DNA of 64,000 bases from Bradyrhizobium ivorense (GCF_900696085.1 NZ_CAADFC020000016.1:620001-684000), one strand, 5' to 3'. Counted from the first letter of the stretch, positions 51,382-62,677 are shown. Program-made: numbers and translations. The notes: generated by a model from the letters alone, not told the origin.

Positions 51382-51594
51382 CTAGACCGAGCTGGATTTC
51401 CGCCGAGTGTTAATTCCCAGCAACGTGTATAGCGGACAGTACGAGAAGAATGCCGTGGCGATCAGAGCGAATCCGAGGGTCGCGGCGACCAGCCACCCCG
51501 CTCCAAGCGAGCCATCTTTCACGATGTATGCGATCAGAGCCATACCGATGAGGATCCGGGCATACTGATCAATGAATCCGACGTTGCGTGCCAT
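51382..51594 (-). CDS. DUF2892-like small membrane protein
   Basis: 70 residues with MARNVGFIDQYARILIGMAL at the start and SYCPLYTLLGINTR at the end: the hallmark of DUF2892 (YgaP tail) proteins with two helices. AGGAGG precedes the ATG, and an exact palindromic FixK box is 57 bases upstream. Confidence 0.82.
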   Translation of the reverse strand: MARNVGFIDQYARILIGMALIAYIVKDGSLGAGWLVAATLGFALIATAFFSYCPLYTLLGINTRRKSSSV

Positions 51595-51651
51595 GGCAGT
51601 GAGCCTCCTTTGAACGCCAGCGCATTTTGAACGGACTCGCGCCCACAGCAC

Positions 51652-51665
51652 TTGATCATGATCAA
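51652..51665. promoter_or_regulatory. Fully palindromic FixK/FNR box
   Basis: TTGATCATGATCAA, an exact box that is also a perfect 14-bp palindrome, 57 bases before the DUF2892 gene. Confidence 0.9.
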
Positions 51666-51898
51666 TTCGGATGCCCCGGATCCCCGACACCGTTTTCATC
51701 TATCTAACGCTGTCGATTCGTCGTGCCTCGCTCGTGGGCCCAAAGGCCAAGCAAGCTGGACCGCCCGTGAGCAGGCGGGATGGAATGCTGAGGTTACATT
51801 TGCCAAGCATGCTAGAGTGAGCTCGACTGCTCCGAGTTGACGGCAGGACAGCCGACTGAGGGTTCAACCGGACTACGGAGTGACCTACAAATGAAGCG

Positions 51899-52500
51899 TT
51901 GGCTCCGCTGGCTGCGGGTCTCGAGACCTTCGACCGTTATGAGGCCGCTTGGCTTCGGCGCAACGTCGTCGCAGGACTCGTTCTGGCGGCTGTGCTGGCT
52001 CCGGTCGGAACTGCGTATGCGGAAGCATTGGGCGTGCCCAGAATCTACGGGCTATACGCAACGATGATCTCGCTCGTGGCTTATGCGGTCTTCGGCCCAA
52101 GCCGCATCCTCGTCGTCGGACCGGGCTCCGCTTTGGCAGCAATCGTTCTTCGCACGGTCGTTCTACTATCTGGAGGCAAACCTCTTCGAGCTGCAGCTCT
52201 AGCGAGCATGATGGCGATCGTTTGGGGCGTGGTGTGCATTCTCGCGGGCATATTGCGCCTGGGCTTCGTAACTGAACTCCTCTCCAAGCCGAGCCGCTAC
52301 GGCTACGTCAACGGAATTGCACTGACCGTATTGATCAGTCAGCTTCCGAAACTGTTTGGCTTCTCGATGGAGAGCAAAGCGCTACTGCCGAGTCTGTGGA
52401 CGATCACCAACGCGATCATGCAGGAAAGATCTACTGGACGGGCTCGCTACTGATCGCAATCCTGCTGTTGACAGGCCAGCCTTGGGGGAGCCAATTGACT
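51899..52500 (+). pseudogene. Truncated SulP-family anion transporter
   Basis: The frame reads LETFDRYEAAWLRRNVVAGL, YAEALGVPRIYGLYATMIS and GPSRILVVGPGSALAAIVLR: the N-terminal half of a SulP sulfate/bicarbonate transporter. Near 52430 a base change moves it to another frame (IYWTGSLLIAILLLTG), and it then stops. Only about 190 of some 500 residues remain. It has no good ATG. Confidence 0.75.
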
Positions 52501-52548
52501 CGCCCAGAGCCGCGTTTGATATCCGCAGCACGAGCGATGAATGGATAA

Positions 52549-53232
52549 TCAAGTCTCGGAGCCTTGGGGCGCAATGCCCAGATGATCAGATACCGACTCG
52601 ATTCCCGGCGTCGCCTCGGCCGCAACGCGAACGGCTGTCTTTTCATCTACGCTATGAACAAATCCCCAGAGATCGGCGCGACGATCCTTAACGATGACAT
52701 TGAAGGGTCTGCTTGCCCACGGCTGATTCCTGATGCTCTCGACGAAGCGCTGATGCAGCGCGCGGTCGCTTTCGACCCACTCCGTATTGTCGTTGGCGCG
52801 TGCCAGGACCTGCAACAGGTTCGCGCGGCTGACGATGCCGACTAACTGTTCGCCCTGAACGATCGGCACCCGTTTTATGTTATGCTTCTCCATCAAGTTT
52901 GCGATTTCCCGCAGCGGCGTTTCAGGCTGCGCCGTTACCACCTCACGCGTCATTACATCGCTTACGCGTCTGGCGTGCGATTTGACGAAATCCATCGCCA
53001 GCGAATCGCTCGACATGGGTGCCTCGCCAACGCCGGGAGGGTGCCGATCGGTGTCGATCTCGACGCGCCGGATCAGATCGCCCTCCGAAACGATGCCGAC
53101 CAGCTTTGCATAGATATCAATGACCGGGAGCGCGCTGACACAGTTGCGAACCATCGCATTGGCCGCGATTTGAACGGGGATATCTGGGCCAACCGAGATG
53201 ACACTGCAAATCATCACGTCGCGCGCTTGCAT
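52549..53232 (-). CDS. CBS-pair protein with C-terminal BON domain
   Basis: 227 residues. CBS 1 (IAANAMVRNCVSALPVID, SEGDLIRRVE), CBS 2 (LREIANLMEKHNIKRVPIV) and a BON-like tail (FNVIVKDRRADLWGFV). Paralogue of 47205-47927. An exact FixK box lies 55 bases upstream. Confidence 0.88.
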   Translation of the reverse strand: MQARDVMICSVISVGPDIPVQIAANAMVRNCVSALPVIDIYAKLVGIVSEGDLIRRVEIDTDRHPPGVGEAPMSSDSLAMDFVKSHARRVSDVMTREVVTAQPETPLREIANLMEKHNIKRVPIVQGEQLVGIVSRANLLQVLARANDNTEWVESDRALHQRFVESIRNQPWASRPFNVIVKDRRADLWGFVHSVDEKTAVRVAAEATPGIESVSDHLGIAPQGSET

Positions 53233-53287
53233 GTCCGGCTCCTCTTTTTGTGCGGTCGCAGGCTAACGAGGGCGGCAGAGAGAATGT

Positions 53288-53301
53288 TTGAGCCACGTCA
53301 A
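53288..53301. promoter_or_regulatory. FixK/FNR-type box
   Basis: TTGAGCCACGTCAA, exact, 55 bases upstream of the CBS-BON gene. Confidence 0.88.
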
Positions 53302-53501
53302 TTCAGCGTAGCATGATATGGCAGAGTTCCCAGAAACTTTAGCCGATGCTCCCTCAAGCCATTTCTCCTGCGATGCAGAAACCGAGACGACGAATGCGCG
53401 CACGGCACTCGCCGACGCCCGTCAGTCCGATGGAGAGGTCTTGGCACTGAGATGTTCACTCCAGACGAAGGCATACGCACGCGTGCAGACGGCCATCTCG
53501 T

Positions 53502-53687
53502 TCATCGCTGCGCTCTAACCTTTCGCCTTGCGGTCTCTTCGCTCAGTCGAATTGCCAGTGTCGCCAGCAGCTCTACTCGGCTGACAATACCGACGACGAC
53601 TCCGCCGCTGACGACCGGGACTTGCGCGATGTCGTAAGCATCCATCTGCTTGACAACGTCGTCAAGCGACGCATCGACGTCCTATGA
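53502..53687 (-). pseudogene. 3' remnant of a CBS-domain gene
   Basis: The minus-strand frame gives DDVVKQMDAYDIAQVPVV, then GIVSRVELLATLAI and a TGA at 53502-53504: the second CBS repeat only. A TAG blocks the frame just upstream, so the 5' half is lost. A short frame at 53318-53518 on the plus strand is probably noise. Confidence 0.7.
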
Positions 53688-53824
53688 GGGAGATCAATTT
53701 TTCGCGCTCGCCTGCGCTTCCATGGACGGCAGCCACTTTTCGCGTCCGGAGGACGGCAATATTCCGCAACATCGGTCGACGGATCGATTTCGCTCGCCTT
53801 CAGCACAGGCTGCAAAGCGGCCCG

Positions 53825-53838
53825 TTGAGCCAGGTCAA
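53825..53838. promoter_or_regulatory. FixK/FNR-type box
   Basis: TTGAGCCAGGTCAA, exact, 54 bases before the gene at 53893. Confidence 0.88.
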
Positions 53839-53892
53839 TACGTCCCTTTGGCGCTGATGTATTGTTTGGCTTCCAACTGGGAGGTTAACATA

Positions 53893-54138
53893 ATGAATGA
53901 ACTCAACCAGTTCGTTGCGGTGCCGTACGACATGACCGATCAACGGCTCGTAGCCGGCCAACAGCTCAAGTGCGCCACTCCTTCTTCGGCGATAGAGTAT
54001 GCGAAGCACCTGTGGAAGATACTCGGGCATACCGGCGCCGTCGCAATTGTCCGCACCGGATATCCCGAACCCAGAACCACGGTACTCAGGACGTTTGGTG
54101 TGGTTCCTTCGCACGAGGACCTACGTACAATCGCTTAG
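53893..54138 (+). CDS. Small conserved protein under a FixK box
   Basis: 81 residues (MNELNQFVAVPYDMTDQRL start; HLWKILGHTGAVAIVRTG and a VLRTFG end). GGGAGG precedes the ATG at 53893. Exact FixK box 54 bases upstream. Unknown function. Confidence 0.72.
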   Translation: MNELNQFVAVPYDMTDQRLVAGQQLKCATPSSAIEYAKHLWKILGHTGAVAIVRTGYPEPRTTVLRTFGVVPSHEDLRTIA

Positions 54139-54274
54139 GGACTCACAGCCGCTCCTCTCGACGGTCATCGCCTTGTGTGGGCGACCTGGCACCGATGAGC
54201 CATTCGGCATGATCGGCAAGTCGTTCCCGTTCGCTCGGAATGCCGCAGTCTACGGCGAGGATGAGGCAGCGTAA
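54117..54274 (+). pseudogene. 5' fragment of a second fixK copy
   Basis: The 14-mer GGACCTACGTACAA upstream is identical to that at 48181. The frame GRPGTDEPFGMIGKSFPFAR and YGEDEAA-stop mirrors the start of FixK (GPFGMTG, then RFARNSEIYGEDEAA). The TAA follows at 54272-54274, so about 40 codons remain. It overlaps the end of the adenylate kinase gene. Confidence 0.7.
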
Positions 54275-54867
54275 CGCACCCCTTCCCCTTGCGTATGGAT
54301 AGCTTCCAAGAGTGAGCTCGCCACCTTGTCTATCGGTTGCAAGCCATCAACGCTCTTCAAAATACCTTGCTCACGGTAGTAATCTGCAAGCGGTTTGGTT
54401 TGTCTTCCGTACTCCTCCAAGCGAACTCTCAATGCAGCTTCGGTGTCATCTGCTCTGGCGTGGCCGTTGGCCGTCGCGTCCTTGGCTCGGTTAAGGATTC
54501 GACCCAGCAGGGCGGCTTCGTCAACGTCCAATTCCAGCACCGAGTCAAGTCGAAGGCCCGCTGCCCGCAAGATATCATCGAGTGCGGCGGCCTGGACAAT
54601 AGTGCGGGGAAAGCCATCCAGAATGAACCCATATTTCGCGTCGGGCCGCGAGATGCGCTCGGCGACTATAGCGACGACTAGTTCGTCGGGAACGAGTTCG
54701 CCGCGTTCCATGATCGCCTTTGCCTTTGCGCCGATCGATGTTCCCGCCGACACTGCAGCGCGCAGCATATCCCCAGTCGACAGCTGAGGAATGCCTAACT
54801 GCTTAGCCAGACGGATCGCTTGAGTCCCTTTCCCGGACCCTGGAGGCCCCAACAGAACTATTCTCAC
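54250..54867 (-). CDS. adk: Adenylate kinase (second-type Adk)
   Basis: The family P-loop is present (VLLGPPGSGKGTQA), then the LID region (short, without the Cys4 zinc site) and the NMP motif DGFPRT. It interconverts ATP, AMP and ADP and fits after acs, whose product is AMP. The GTG at 54867 with GGAG upstream is preferred; an ORF start at 54921 adds 18 residues. acs ends at 54926, so they are one operon. Confidence 0.9.
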   Translation of the reverse strand: MRIVLLGPPGSGKGTQAIRLAKQLGIPQLSTGDMLRAAVSAGTSIGAKAKAIMERGELVPDELVVAIVAERISRPDAKYGFILDGFPRTIVQAAALDDILRAAGLRLDSVLELDVDEAALLGRILNRAKDATANGHARADDTEAALRVRLEEYGRQTKPLADYYREQGILKSVDGLQPIDKVASSLLEAIHTQGEGVRYAASSSP

Positions 54868-54925
54868 CGCATTGTCTCCATCGGCCCGTTTGGCGCTTTC
54901 CAGTTGTTGCTGCTCAGTCACGCTG

Positions 54926-56905
<1,980 letters not shown>

Positions 56906-57077
56906 GGCAATTCCTCCGAGATTATCTTCTGTGTAACGCCATTACCCCACCACACCAGGGAAGTCTGCTCTCTTCTCGGAGGCTAAGCGGTCCGCACGCG
57001 GATCGTGCACGGCCAGCTGGCTGTTTTATCCAACTCCCCACTCATACGCCATATATGAGCATGTATTCGATGCCGGA

Positions 57078-57091
57078 TTGATCTCCATCAA
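57078..57091. promoter_or_regulatory. FixK/FNR-type box, acs/DUF485 intergenic region
   Basis: TTGATCTCCATCAA, exact. It lies 173 bases from the acs ATG; the long leader (56906-57355) carries no gene. Confidence 0.85.
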
Positions 57092-57179
57092 GAAGCGCAC
57101 GTCTGCAGCTGCTTTCTAGACAACGCGTCAGAGTCACCTTCGCGATCGAGACCGGCAGATCAATGCGCATCTGCAACAT

Positions 57180-57193
57180 TTGATCTGCATCAA
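57180..57193. promoter_or_regulatory. Second FixK/FNR-type box, acs/DUF485 intergenic region
   Basis: TTGATCTGCATCAA, exact, about 160 bases from the DUF485 start. Confidence 0.85.
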
Positions 57194-57355
57194 GACCCCT
57201 CTTCTTCGATCGTACATACTTAACGCCGCTTCATTGGCGGCTTGTCGCGAATTTATGCGCCTCGCGCCCATCAGTACCTGACGTTGAATACGCCGGAAAT
57301 GAATGAAGTCCCCCGTGGTCAGAGGTTCTTCCGTCCATTCTGAAGGGATCGACAA

Positions 57356-57655
57356 TTGAACACTTACGAAAAGATTGAGCAAGACCCGGACTATCAAGAA
57401 CTCGTTCGCCGGCGTTCGTCCCTGGGCTGGACGCTATCGGCGATCATGTTGATCGTCTATTTCGGCTTCATCCTGCTCGTCGCCTACGCGCCACACCTCC
57501 TGGGCACACCCATAAGCGCCGGCGTCACAACTATTGGCATTCCGATCGGGCTATTGGTCATCGTTTCAGCATTCCTGCTGACAGGCATCTACGTCAGCAA
57601 AGCGAATTCCAAATATGACCCTCTGATCCGCAAGATTGTTGGAGCACGCCGCTAA
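57356..57655 (+). CDS. DUF485 membrane protein upstream of actP
   Basis: 99 residues from a TTG start (GAAGGGA upstream), with two helices (LSAIMLIVYFGFILLVAYAP and GIPIGLLVIVSAFLLTGIYV). DUF485 proteins always precede acetate permease genes. Its TAA overlaps the actP ATG by one base. Confidence 0.9.
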   Translation: MNTYEKIEQDPDYQELVRRRSSLGWTLSAIMLIVYFGFILLVAYAPHLLGTPISAGVTTIGIPIGLLVIVSAFLLTGIYVSKANSKYDPLIRKIVGARR

Positions 57656-59345
57656 TGAAAAAGATGTCCTACCTGTTGGTGATGATTTTCTTTTGCTTTC
57701 CTTCGGTTGCACTTGCAGCCGGGACGATCGATGGCGGCACGAAGCAAGCGGTCAATTGGGCCGCCATAGCATGTTCATGGGGTTCGTGTCCCTGACGCTT
57801 GCAATTACCTATTGGGCATCGAAACGGACGGTTTCGGCGGCGGATTTCTACTCGGCAGGAGGCGGCATCTCGGCCGGCCAGAACGGGCTTGCGATCGCCG
57901 GCGACTACATGTCGGCCGCATCCTTCCTCGGCATTTCAGGTCTTGTTTACACTTCAGGGTATGATGGCCTGATTTACTCTGTAGGTTGGCTTGTTGGCTG
58001 GCCTGTCGTCACGTTCCTGATTGCTGAGCAGCTCCGCAACCTTGGCAAGTTTACATTCGCCGATGTCGCTTCATTCCGGCTCGGCCAGACGCGGATACGC
58101 ATCCTGGCCGCGTGCGGTTCGCTGGTGACCGTCGCGTTCTACCTGATCGCGCAGATGGTTGGCGCCGGCAAGCTGATCCAACTGCTTTTCGGCTTGGACT
58201 ATTGGATGGCCGTCATCCTGGTGGGTGGCCTTATGATGATCTACGTAACCTTTGGCGGCATGAAAGCCACGACGTGGGTGCAGATCATCAAAGCTGTGCT
58301 GTTGCTGTTCGGCGCGACGTTCATGGCCGGAGCCGTCCTTTACAAGTTCGGGTTTAGCCCTGAAGCATTGTTCGCCAAGGCGACCGAGGTACATCCCAAG
58401 AAGCTCGCCATCATGGAGCCCGGCAGCCTCATCTCAAATCCGCTGTCGGCCATCTCGCTCGGCTTGGCCCTTATGTTCGGTACCGCCGGTCTGCCGCACA
58501 TCCTCATGCGCTTCTTCACGGTGAAAGACGCACAGGCCGCTCGCAAGTCAGTGTTCTATGCAACCGGCTTCATCGGCTATTTTTACATCTTGACCTTCAT
58601 CATCGGGTTCGGGGCCATTACGCTTGTCTCTACCGATCTGGCGTTCCTCGACGCGGGCATCCTCGAGAAAACCAAGAGCGGGATCGCGGCCATCAGGGGT
58701 GGGTCGAACATGGCGGCGATCCATCTGGCCGACGCGGTGGGAGGCAATCTGTTCCTCGGCTTCATTTCGGCCGTCGCTTTCGCCACGATCCTGGCCGTCG
58801 TCTCCGGCTTGGCGCTCGCAGGCGCTTCCTCCATCAGCCACGATATCTACGCCATGGTGGTCAAGGGGGGACATGCCAACGAGCAGGATGAAGTTCGTGT
58901 TTCCAAGATAGCGACCCTGTTCTTGGGCGTGCTCGCGATCGTGCTCGGCATCATCTTCGAGAACCAAAACGTCGCCTTCATGGTTGGCCTTGCGTTCGCC
59001 ATCGCGGCGTCTTGCAACTTCCCTATGCTGGTGATGTCGATCTTCTGGAAAAACCTAACCACGAGAGGTGCGCTGATTGGAGGCTTGCTCGGCCTGGCAA
59101 GTGCCGTGGTCGGCGTCATCCTATCGCCAGCGGTCTGGGAGGTGACCCTCGGTTTCGCGAAGGGATCCGCCCCCATCAAGCTGGACAACCCTGCTTTGTT
59201 CTCGATGGCGATTGCATTCGTCTCCATCTGGTTGATCTCGGTCCTGGACCGGAGCGCGCGCGCCGACACCGACCGCGACGGATTCGACGCGCAATTCGTG
59301 CGGAGCCAGACCGGCATCGGAGCAGCAAGCGCCACCAGTCATTGA
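57655..59345 (+). CDS. actP: Acetate/monocarboxylate symporter ActP with a frameshift near 57770
   Basis: The SSS-family body is intact (AADFYSAGGGISAGQNGLAI, GDYMSAASFLG and the 12 helices that follow). The first frame from 57655 encodes a signal-like segment (MIFFCFPSVALAAG) and NWAAIA, then leaves the actP frame; the body resumes with MFMGFVSLTLAITYW at 57771 in the next frame. A one-base loss at 57769-57771 explains it. An ATG at 57771 has no ribosome site, so whether protein is made is unsure. Confidence 0.8.
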
Positions 59346-59380
59346 GACCTCCACTCCGTGGAAAATAGGCGCAATGGCGA

Positions 59381-61183
59381 ATGCCCAAGGCTTTCGACGC
59401 CGCGAATCCACCGTTTGATCGCCTGACGCCGCACGAAGCAGAGACACTTCGTGCGGCGCTGGACATTGTCTACTTTCGTCCAGATGAACCCGTTATCGAT
59501 CAAGGCAGCCCTTCTCAGGCGCTCTTTGTCGTCATCAAGGGCACCATCGAGGAACGTGACGGGACCGATCTGCTGGCCTTGCTCGGCCCCAAGGACAGCT
59601 TCGATAGCCGCGCCCTCCTGCACGGCAAGAGCGGACACGCCTTCGTCGCGCGTGATGAAGCGCTGTGCTACTCGGCGCCGAGGCATACAGTGCTCGACCT
59701 GATTCAGAACAATCCAAGGTTTGCCGCGTTCTTCTATGGCGATATCGCACGCAAGCTGGATGAATTCGTCAGGGATCAGGATGAGCAGAGGCACGGATCG
59801 GTGATGCGGGCCCGCATTTCCGAGCTTTTTCTGCACCCGGCCGCCTTCGTTGACGCCGACGACACGGTAGAAACGGCAGGCCGCAAGATGCAAGAGATCA
59901 ACAGCAATGCATTGTTTGTTCGCGACGGCCATCGGACTGGCATCATCACTGGCATGAACCTATCGAAGGCCGTCGTATTGAGACGCCAATCGATTCAAGC
60001 ATCCGTTCGCGATCTGGCGCACTTTGACCTGGTTACACTGCGGCCTGACGATCTCGTCTCCTCGGCGCTCGTACTTATGACCAAGCTCAACAAGCGTCGC
60101 ATCGCCATACGCGACGACGAACGCCTCGTCGGTATCCTCGAGGACATCGATGTACTAGGCTTCCTCGCTGGCAGCGCCCAGGTTATTGCCGGACGCATAG
60201 AGCGCGCTGCGAGCCAGGACGACCTGGCGGCGGCCGCGCGCCAAACAGCGGCCCAGGTGCGGACCCTGCGGCGCCAAGGGATCGATGTCGAGTTGATTGG
60301 CGAGATTGTCTCTGACTTGAATCAGCGTCTACTTTCCAGATTGTTCGATCTCGTGGCGCCGGCCGACATTCGCACTGGCGGATGCCTAATGGTCATGGGA
60401 AGTGAGGGCAGAGGTGAGCAAACTGCCCGCACCGATCAAGACAACGGCCTCATCCTGTCGGGTGCAGTCGAGGAGGTGACGCTTAATGCGTTTCGCACTG
60501 CTTTCTCCGGCGCGCTGTCGAACTTCGGCTTTCCGCCCTGCCCCGGAAACGTGATGGTGAGCAATCCAGCGTGGTCCAAACCGCTGTCCGATTATGTCGC
60601 CGACATACGCAGGTGGCTCACATTGCCTGACGATACCGCGCATCTGAACGTCGCTATCCTCTTCGATGCACGGTGCGTTGCCGGCAATGCGGCCCTACTA
60701 ACCGAAGCGAAGACCACGCTGATCGAGATGGCGCGGGGGGAACAGGCGTTCCTCGCGCATTTTGCACGGGCCATCGACCTCTTCACGACACCGATCGGCT
60801 TATTCAGGAACTTGATCACATCTGGGGGCAATGGTGACGCGATCGACCTGAAAAAGGGCGGTCTGTTTCCGATTGTGCATGGCGTTCGCAGCCTTGCTCT
60901 CGAGCATGGGTTAATGGAAACCGCGACGGACAAGCGTATTAGTCGTCTACGTGATATGGGCGTCTTTCACGCCGAATTCGCGCGCGAGCTTCATCAAGCT
61001 CTCAACTTCATCTTGATGCTGCGTCTCGACGGACAACTGGCGGAGTCCGCCGGCGCCACAGGCACGTTGGTAAGACCATCATCCTTGTCGAGCATGGAGC
61101 GGGACCTGCTGCGTGACGCGTTCTATGTCGTCAAGAGGTTCCGCGAGTTTATTCGCCACCACTTCAATCTCGGTGTCTTCTGA
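59381..61183 (+). CDS. cNMP-CBS-DUF294 nucleotidyltransferase-like signal protein
   Basis: 600 residues: an N-terminal cNMP-binding domain (about 15-130), a CBS pair (150-270), the DUF294 nucleotidyltransferase domain with GSEGRGEQTARTDQDNG and a substrate-binding C-terminal domain. It may modify a partner in response to nucleotides. The exonuclease gene follows after two bases. Confidence 0.9.
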   Translation: MPKAFDAANPPFDRLTPHEAETLRAALDIVYFRPDEPVIDQGSPSQALFVVIKGTIEERDGTDLLALLGPKDSFDSRALLHGKSGHAFVARDEALCYSAPRHTVLDLIQNNPRFAAFFYGDIARKLDEFVRDQDEQRHGSVMRARISELFLHPAAFVDADDTVETAGRKMQEINSNALFVRDGHRTGIITGMNLSKAVVLRRQSIQASVRDLAHFDLVTLRPDDLVSSALVLMTKLNKRRIAIRDDERLVGILEDIDVLGFLAGSAQVIAGRIERAASQDDLAAAARQTAAQVRTLRRQGIDVELIGEIVSDLNQRLLSRLFDLVAPADIRTGGCLMVMGSEGRGEQTARTDQDNGLILSGAVEEVTLNAFRTAFSGALSNFGFPPCPGNVMVSNPAWSKPLSDYVADIRRWLTLPDDTAHLNVAILFDARCVAGNAALLTEAKTTLIEMARGEQAFLAHFARAIDLFTTPIGLFRNLITSGGNGDAIDLKKGGLFPIVHGVRSLALEHGLMETATDKRISRLRDMGVFHAEFARELHQALNFILMLRLDGQLAESAGATGTLVRPSSLSSMERDLLRDAFYVVKRFREFIRHHFNLGVF

Positions 61184-61184
61184 C

Positions 61185-61919
61185 GTGATCCCGCGCGCGA
61201 TCAAACGCCTGTTTCATCAAGCGTCGATCTGCGACCAGTCATATCGATTCATGCTCAAGCACGGACCCGCAGATGAAGTGGTCGCCATCGATTGCGAGAC
61301 CACCGGGCTAAATGTGCGAACGGATGACATCATAAGCATCGCCGCAGTCAAGATCAGAGGTAATCGCATTCTAGCCAGTGAGCGCTTCGAGAGGGTGGTA
61401 CGCCCGGAGACCAACATACGGGCGGACGCCATCAAGATTCATCGCCTGCGTCAGGTCGACGTTGAGCATGAAGCCCCGATCCGGAAGCTGCTCCCTGATT
61501 TCCTGCATTTCGTCGGCGGACGACCGCTGGTCGGATACTACGTCGATTTCGACGTCGCGATGCTCGACAAGCATATCCTTCCGTTCATTGGCATCGAACT
61601 GCCAAATCGCCGCATTGAGATCTCCAGCCTCTACTATGAACGAAAGTACGGTGATGCACCTCCTAACATCTCCGTCGATCTCTCGTTCTCCGCAATTCTC
61701 GGGGACCTCGAGATCCCTCCGCTTCCTCAACATGAGGCATTCAACGATGCGCTAATGAGCGCAATGATGTACGTCATGCGGTACGACAACATCCGCGATC
61801 AGCGAAACCTGGATCACGCGGCGGGCCGCAGGCATCGTCGATCGCGTCCCGACCCTGCGCAGCACAGTCTGGCATTGTGCCACAGCCTGGCGCGACGGCT
61901 CGATCGATATTTCCGATGA
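61185..61919 (+). CDS. DEDD-family 3'-5' exonuclease (PolIII epsilon-like)
   Basis: 244 residues from a GTG two bases after the DUF294 stop. DEDD motifs: AIDCETTGL (residues about 33-41), VGYYVDFDVAMLD and HEAFNDALMSA. The basic, Arg-rich tail after MYVMRYDN is longer than in the usual family and may be non-homologous. Regularly paired with DUF294-CBS proteins in proteobacteria; no DNA polymerase gene is nearby. Confidence 0.87.
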   Translation: MIPRAIKRLFHQASICDQSYRFMLKHGPADEVVAIDCETTGLNVRTDDIISIAAVKIRGNRILASERFERVVRPETNIRADAIKIHRLRQVDVEHEAPIRKLLPDFLHFVGGRPLVGYYVDFDVAMLDKHILPFIGIELPNRRIEISSLYYERKYGDAPPNISVDLSFSAILGDLEIPPLPQHEAFNDALMSAMMYVMRYDNIRDQRNLDHAAGRRHRRSRPDPAQHSLALCHSLARRLDRYFR

Positions 61920-61924
61920 TGTAC

Positions 61925-62345
61925 CTGAGTTGGTTCATATCTGTCCCAATTCTCCCCAAGCAAACTTGGCATCGACGTCGATGTGTCGGCACTCAGCGCA
62001 CTACGACGCGACAGCGCCTTCGAGAATCCACTGCTAGGCGAAATCACTCGCACCATTGCCTCAGAGCTCCGCGCTCAAAACGCGCTCTCGACTATATCGA
62101 GGCGACTCTTGAAGGTGATCTCAGCCGGGACACCGTGGCGTCGAGCGCATGTCTGAGCCGTTTCACTTTGCACGAGCCTAAGCCCTCGGGCAGGCGCCTC
62201 ACGGTTATGCCAGCTTGAGGCGCCTCGAGAGCGCGAAAGCGTTCCTAATCGACGCCGATCGATCTCTCGTCGACATCGCATTGGCCCTTGGGCTTTTCAA
62301 GTCAAGCCAACTTCAGGCGGGCGGTCTCGCCAGCTAGGTTGAGCA
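61925..62345 (+). pseudogene. Degraded AraC-family regulator
   Basis: Pieces in at least two frames spell LEGDLSRDTVASSACLSRF, then LRRLESAKAFLIDADRSL and DIALALGLF, the helix-turn-helix of AraC regulators. An upstream piece reads ALSALRRDSAFENPLLGEIT. Frameshifts and stops separate them. Confidence 0.75.
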
Positions 62346-62677
62346 GCCGACGAGCAGGTGCTGGTGGACGCCTCCGGCTGGCTCACTTTCGACGAGGGTG
62401 AGCTGATCCGCGCAGGGCAGCGCTCGCAGGATACGGCCTGGTCTAGTTGCGCCGGCGTTGCGCTCATATCCTGTAGCAGTGGAACAACGTAAGGCGCTCG
62501 AAGGGCGGCCAGTTGTTGTCCAATTCCCAGCACCGCGCTGAACGCTTCCACCGCGTTGATCGCTTCAGATTTACTGGAAACGGTACCCGCTTGTGGCACA
62601 ACAACTTCCGCGCCAAGGATCACCGGCGGCGCGGTGACCGACAGCATCGACATCGCAAACAGCCGCCCAATCCGCAT
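62297..62677 (-). CDS. Possible small secreted protein, doubtful
   Basis: 126-codon frame. The first 80 residues look like a signal peptide and a soluble domain (MRIGRLFAMSMLSVTAPPVI start; GIGQQLAALRAPYVVPLL). The rest is low complexity and overlaps the AraC remnant, so it may be a remnant of a longer gene. The 62678-62905 gap shows nothing else. Confidence 0.3.
   Translation of the reverse strand: MRIGRLFAMSMLSVTAPPVILGAEVVVPQAGTVSSKSEAINAVEAFSAVLGIGQQLAALRAPYVVPLLQDMSATPAQLDQAVSCERCPARISSPSSKVSQPEASTSTCSSAAQPSWRDRPPEVGLT

Noticed and set aside
53318..53518. 66-codon plus frame
   Set aside because: No ribosome site, overlaps a CBS remnant on the other strand and has no recognisable pattern.
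57134..57397. 87-codon minus frame in the acs/DUF485 gap
   Set aside because: Overlaps the FixK boxes, ends in Cys/Arg-rich noise and has no ribosome site.
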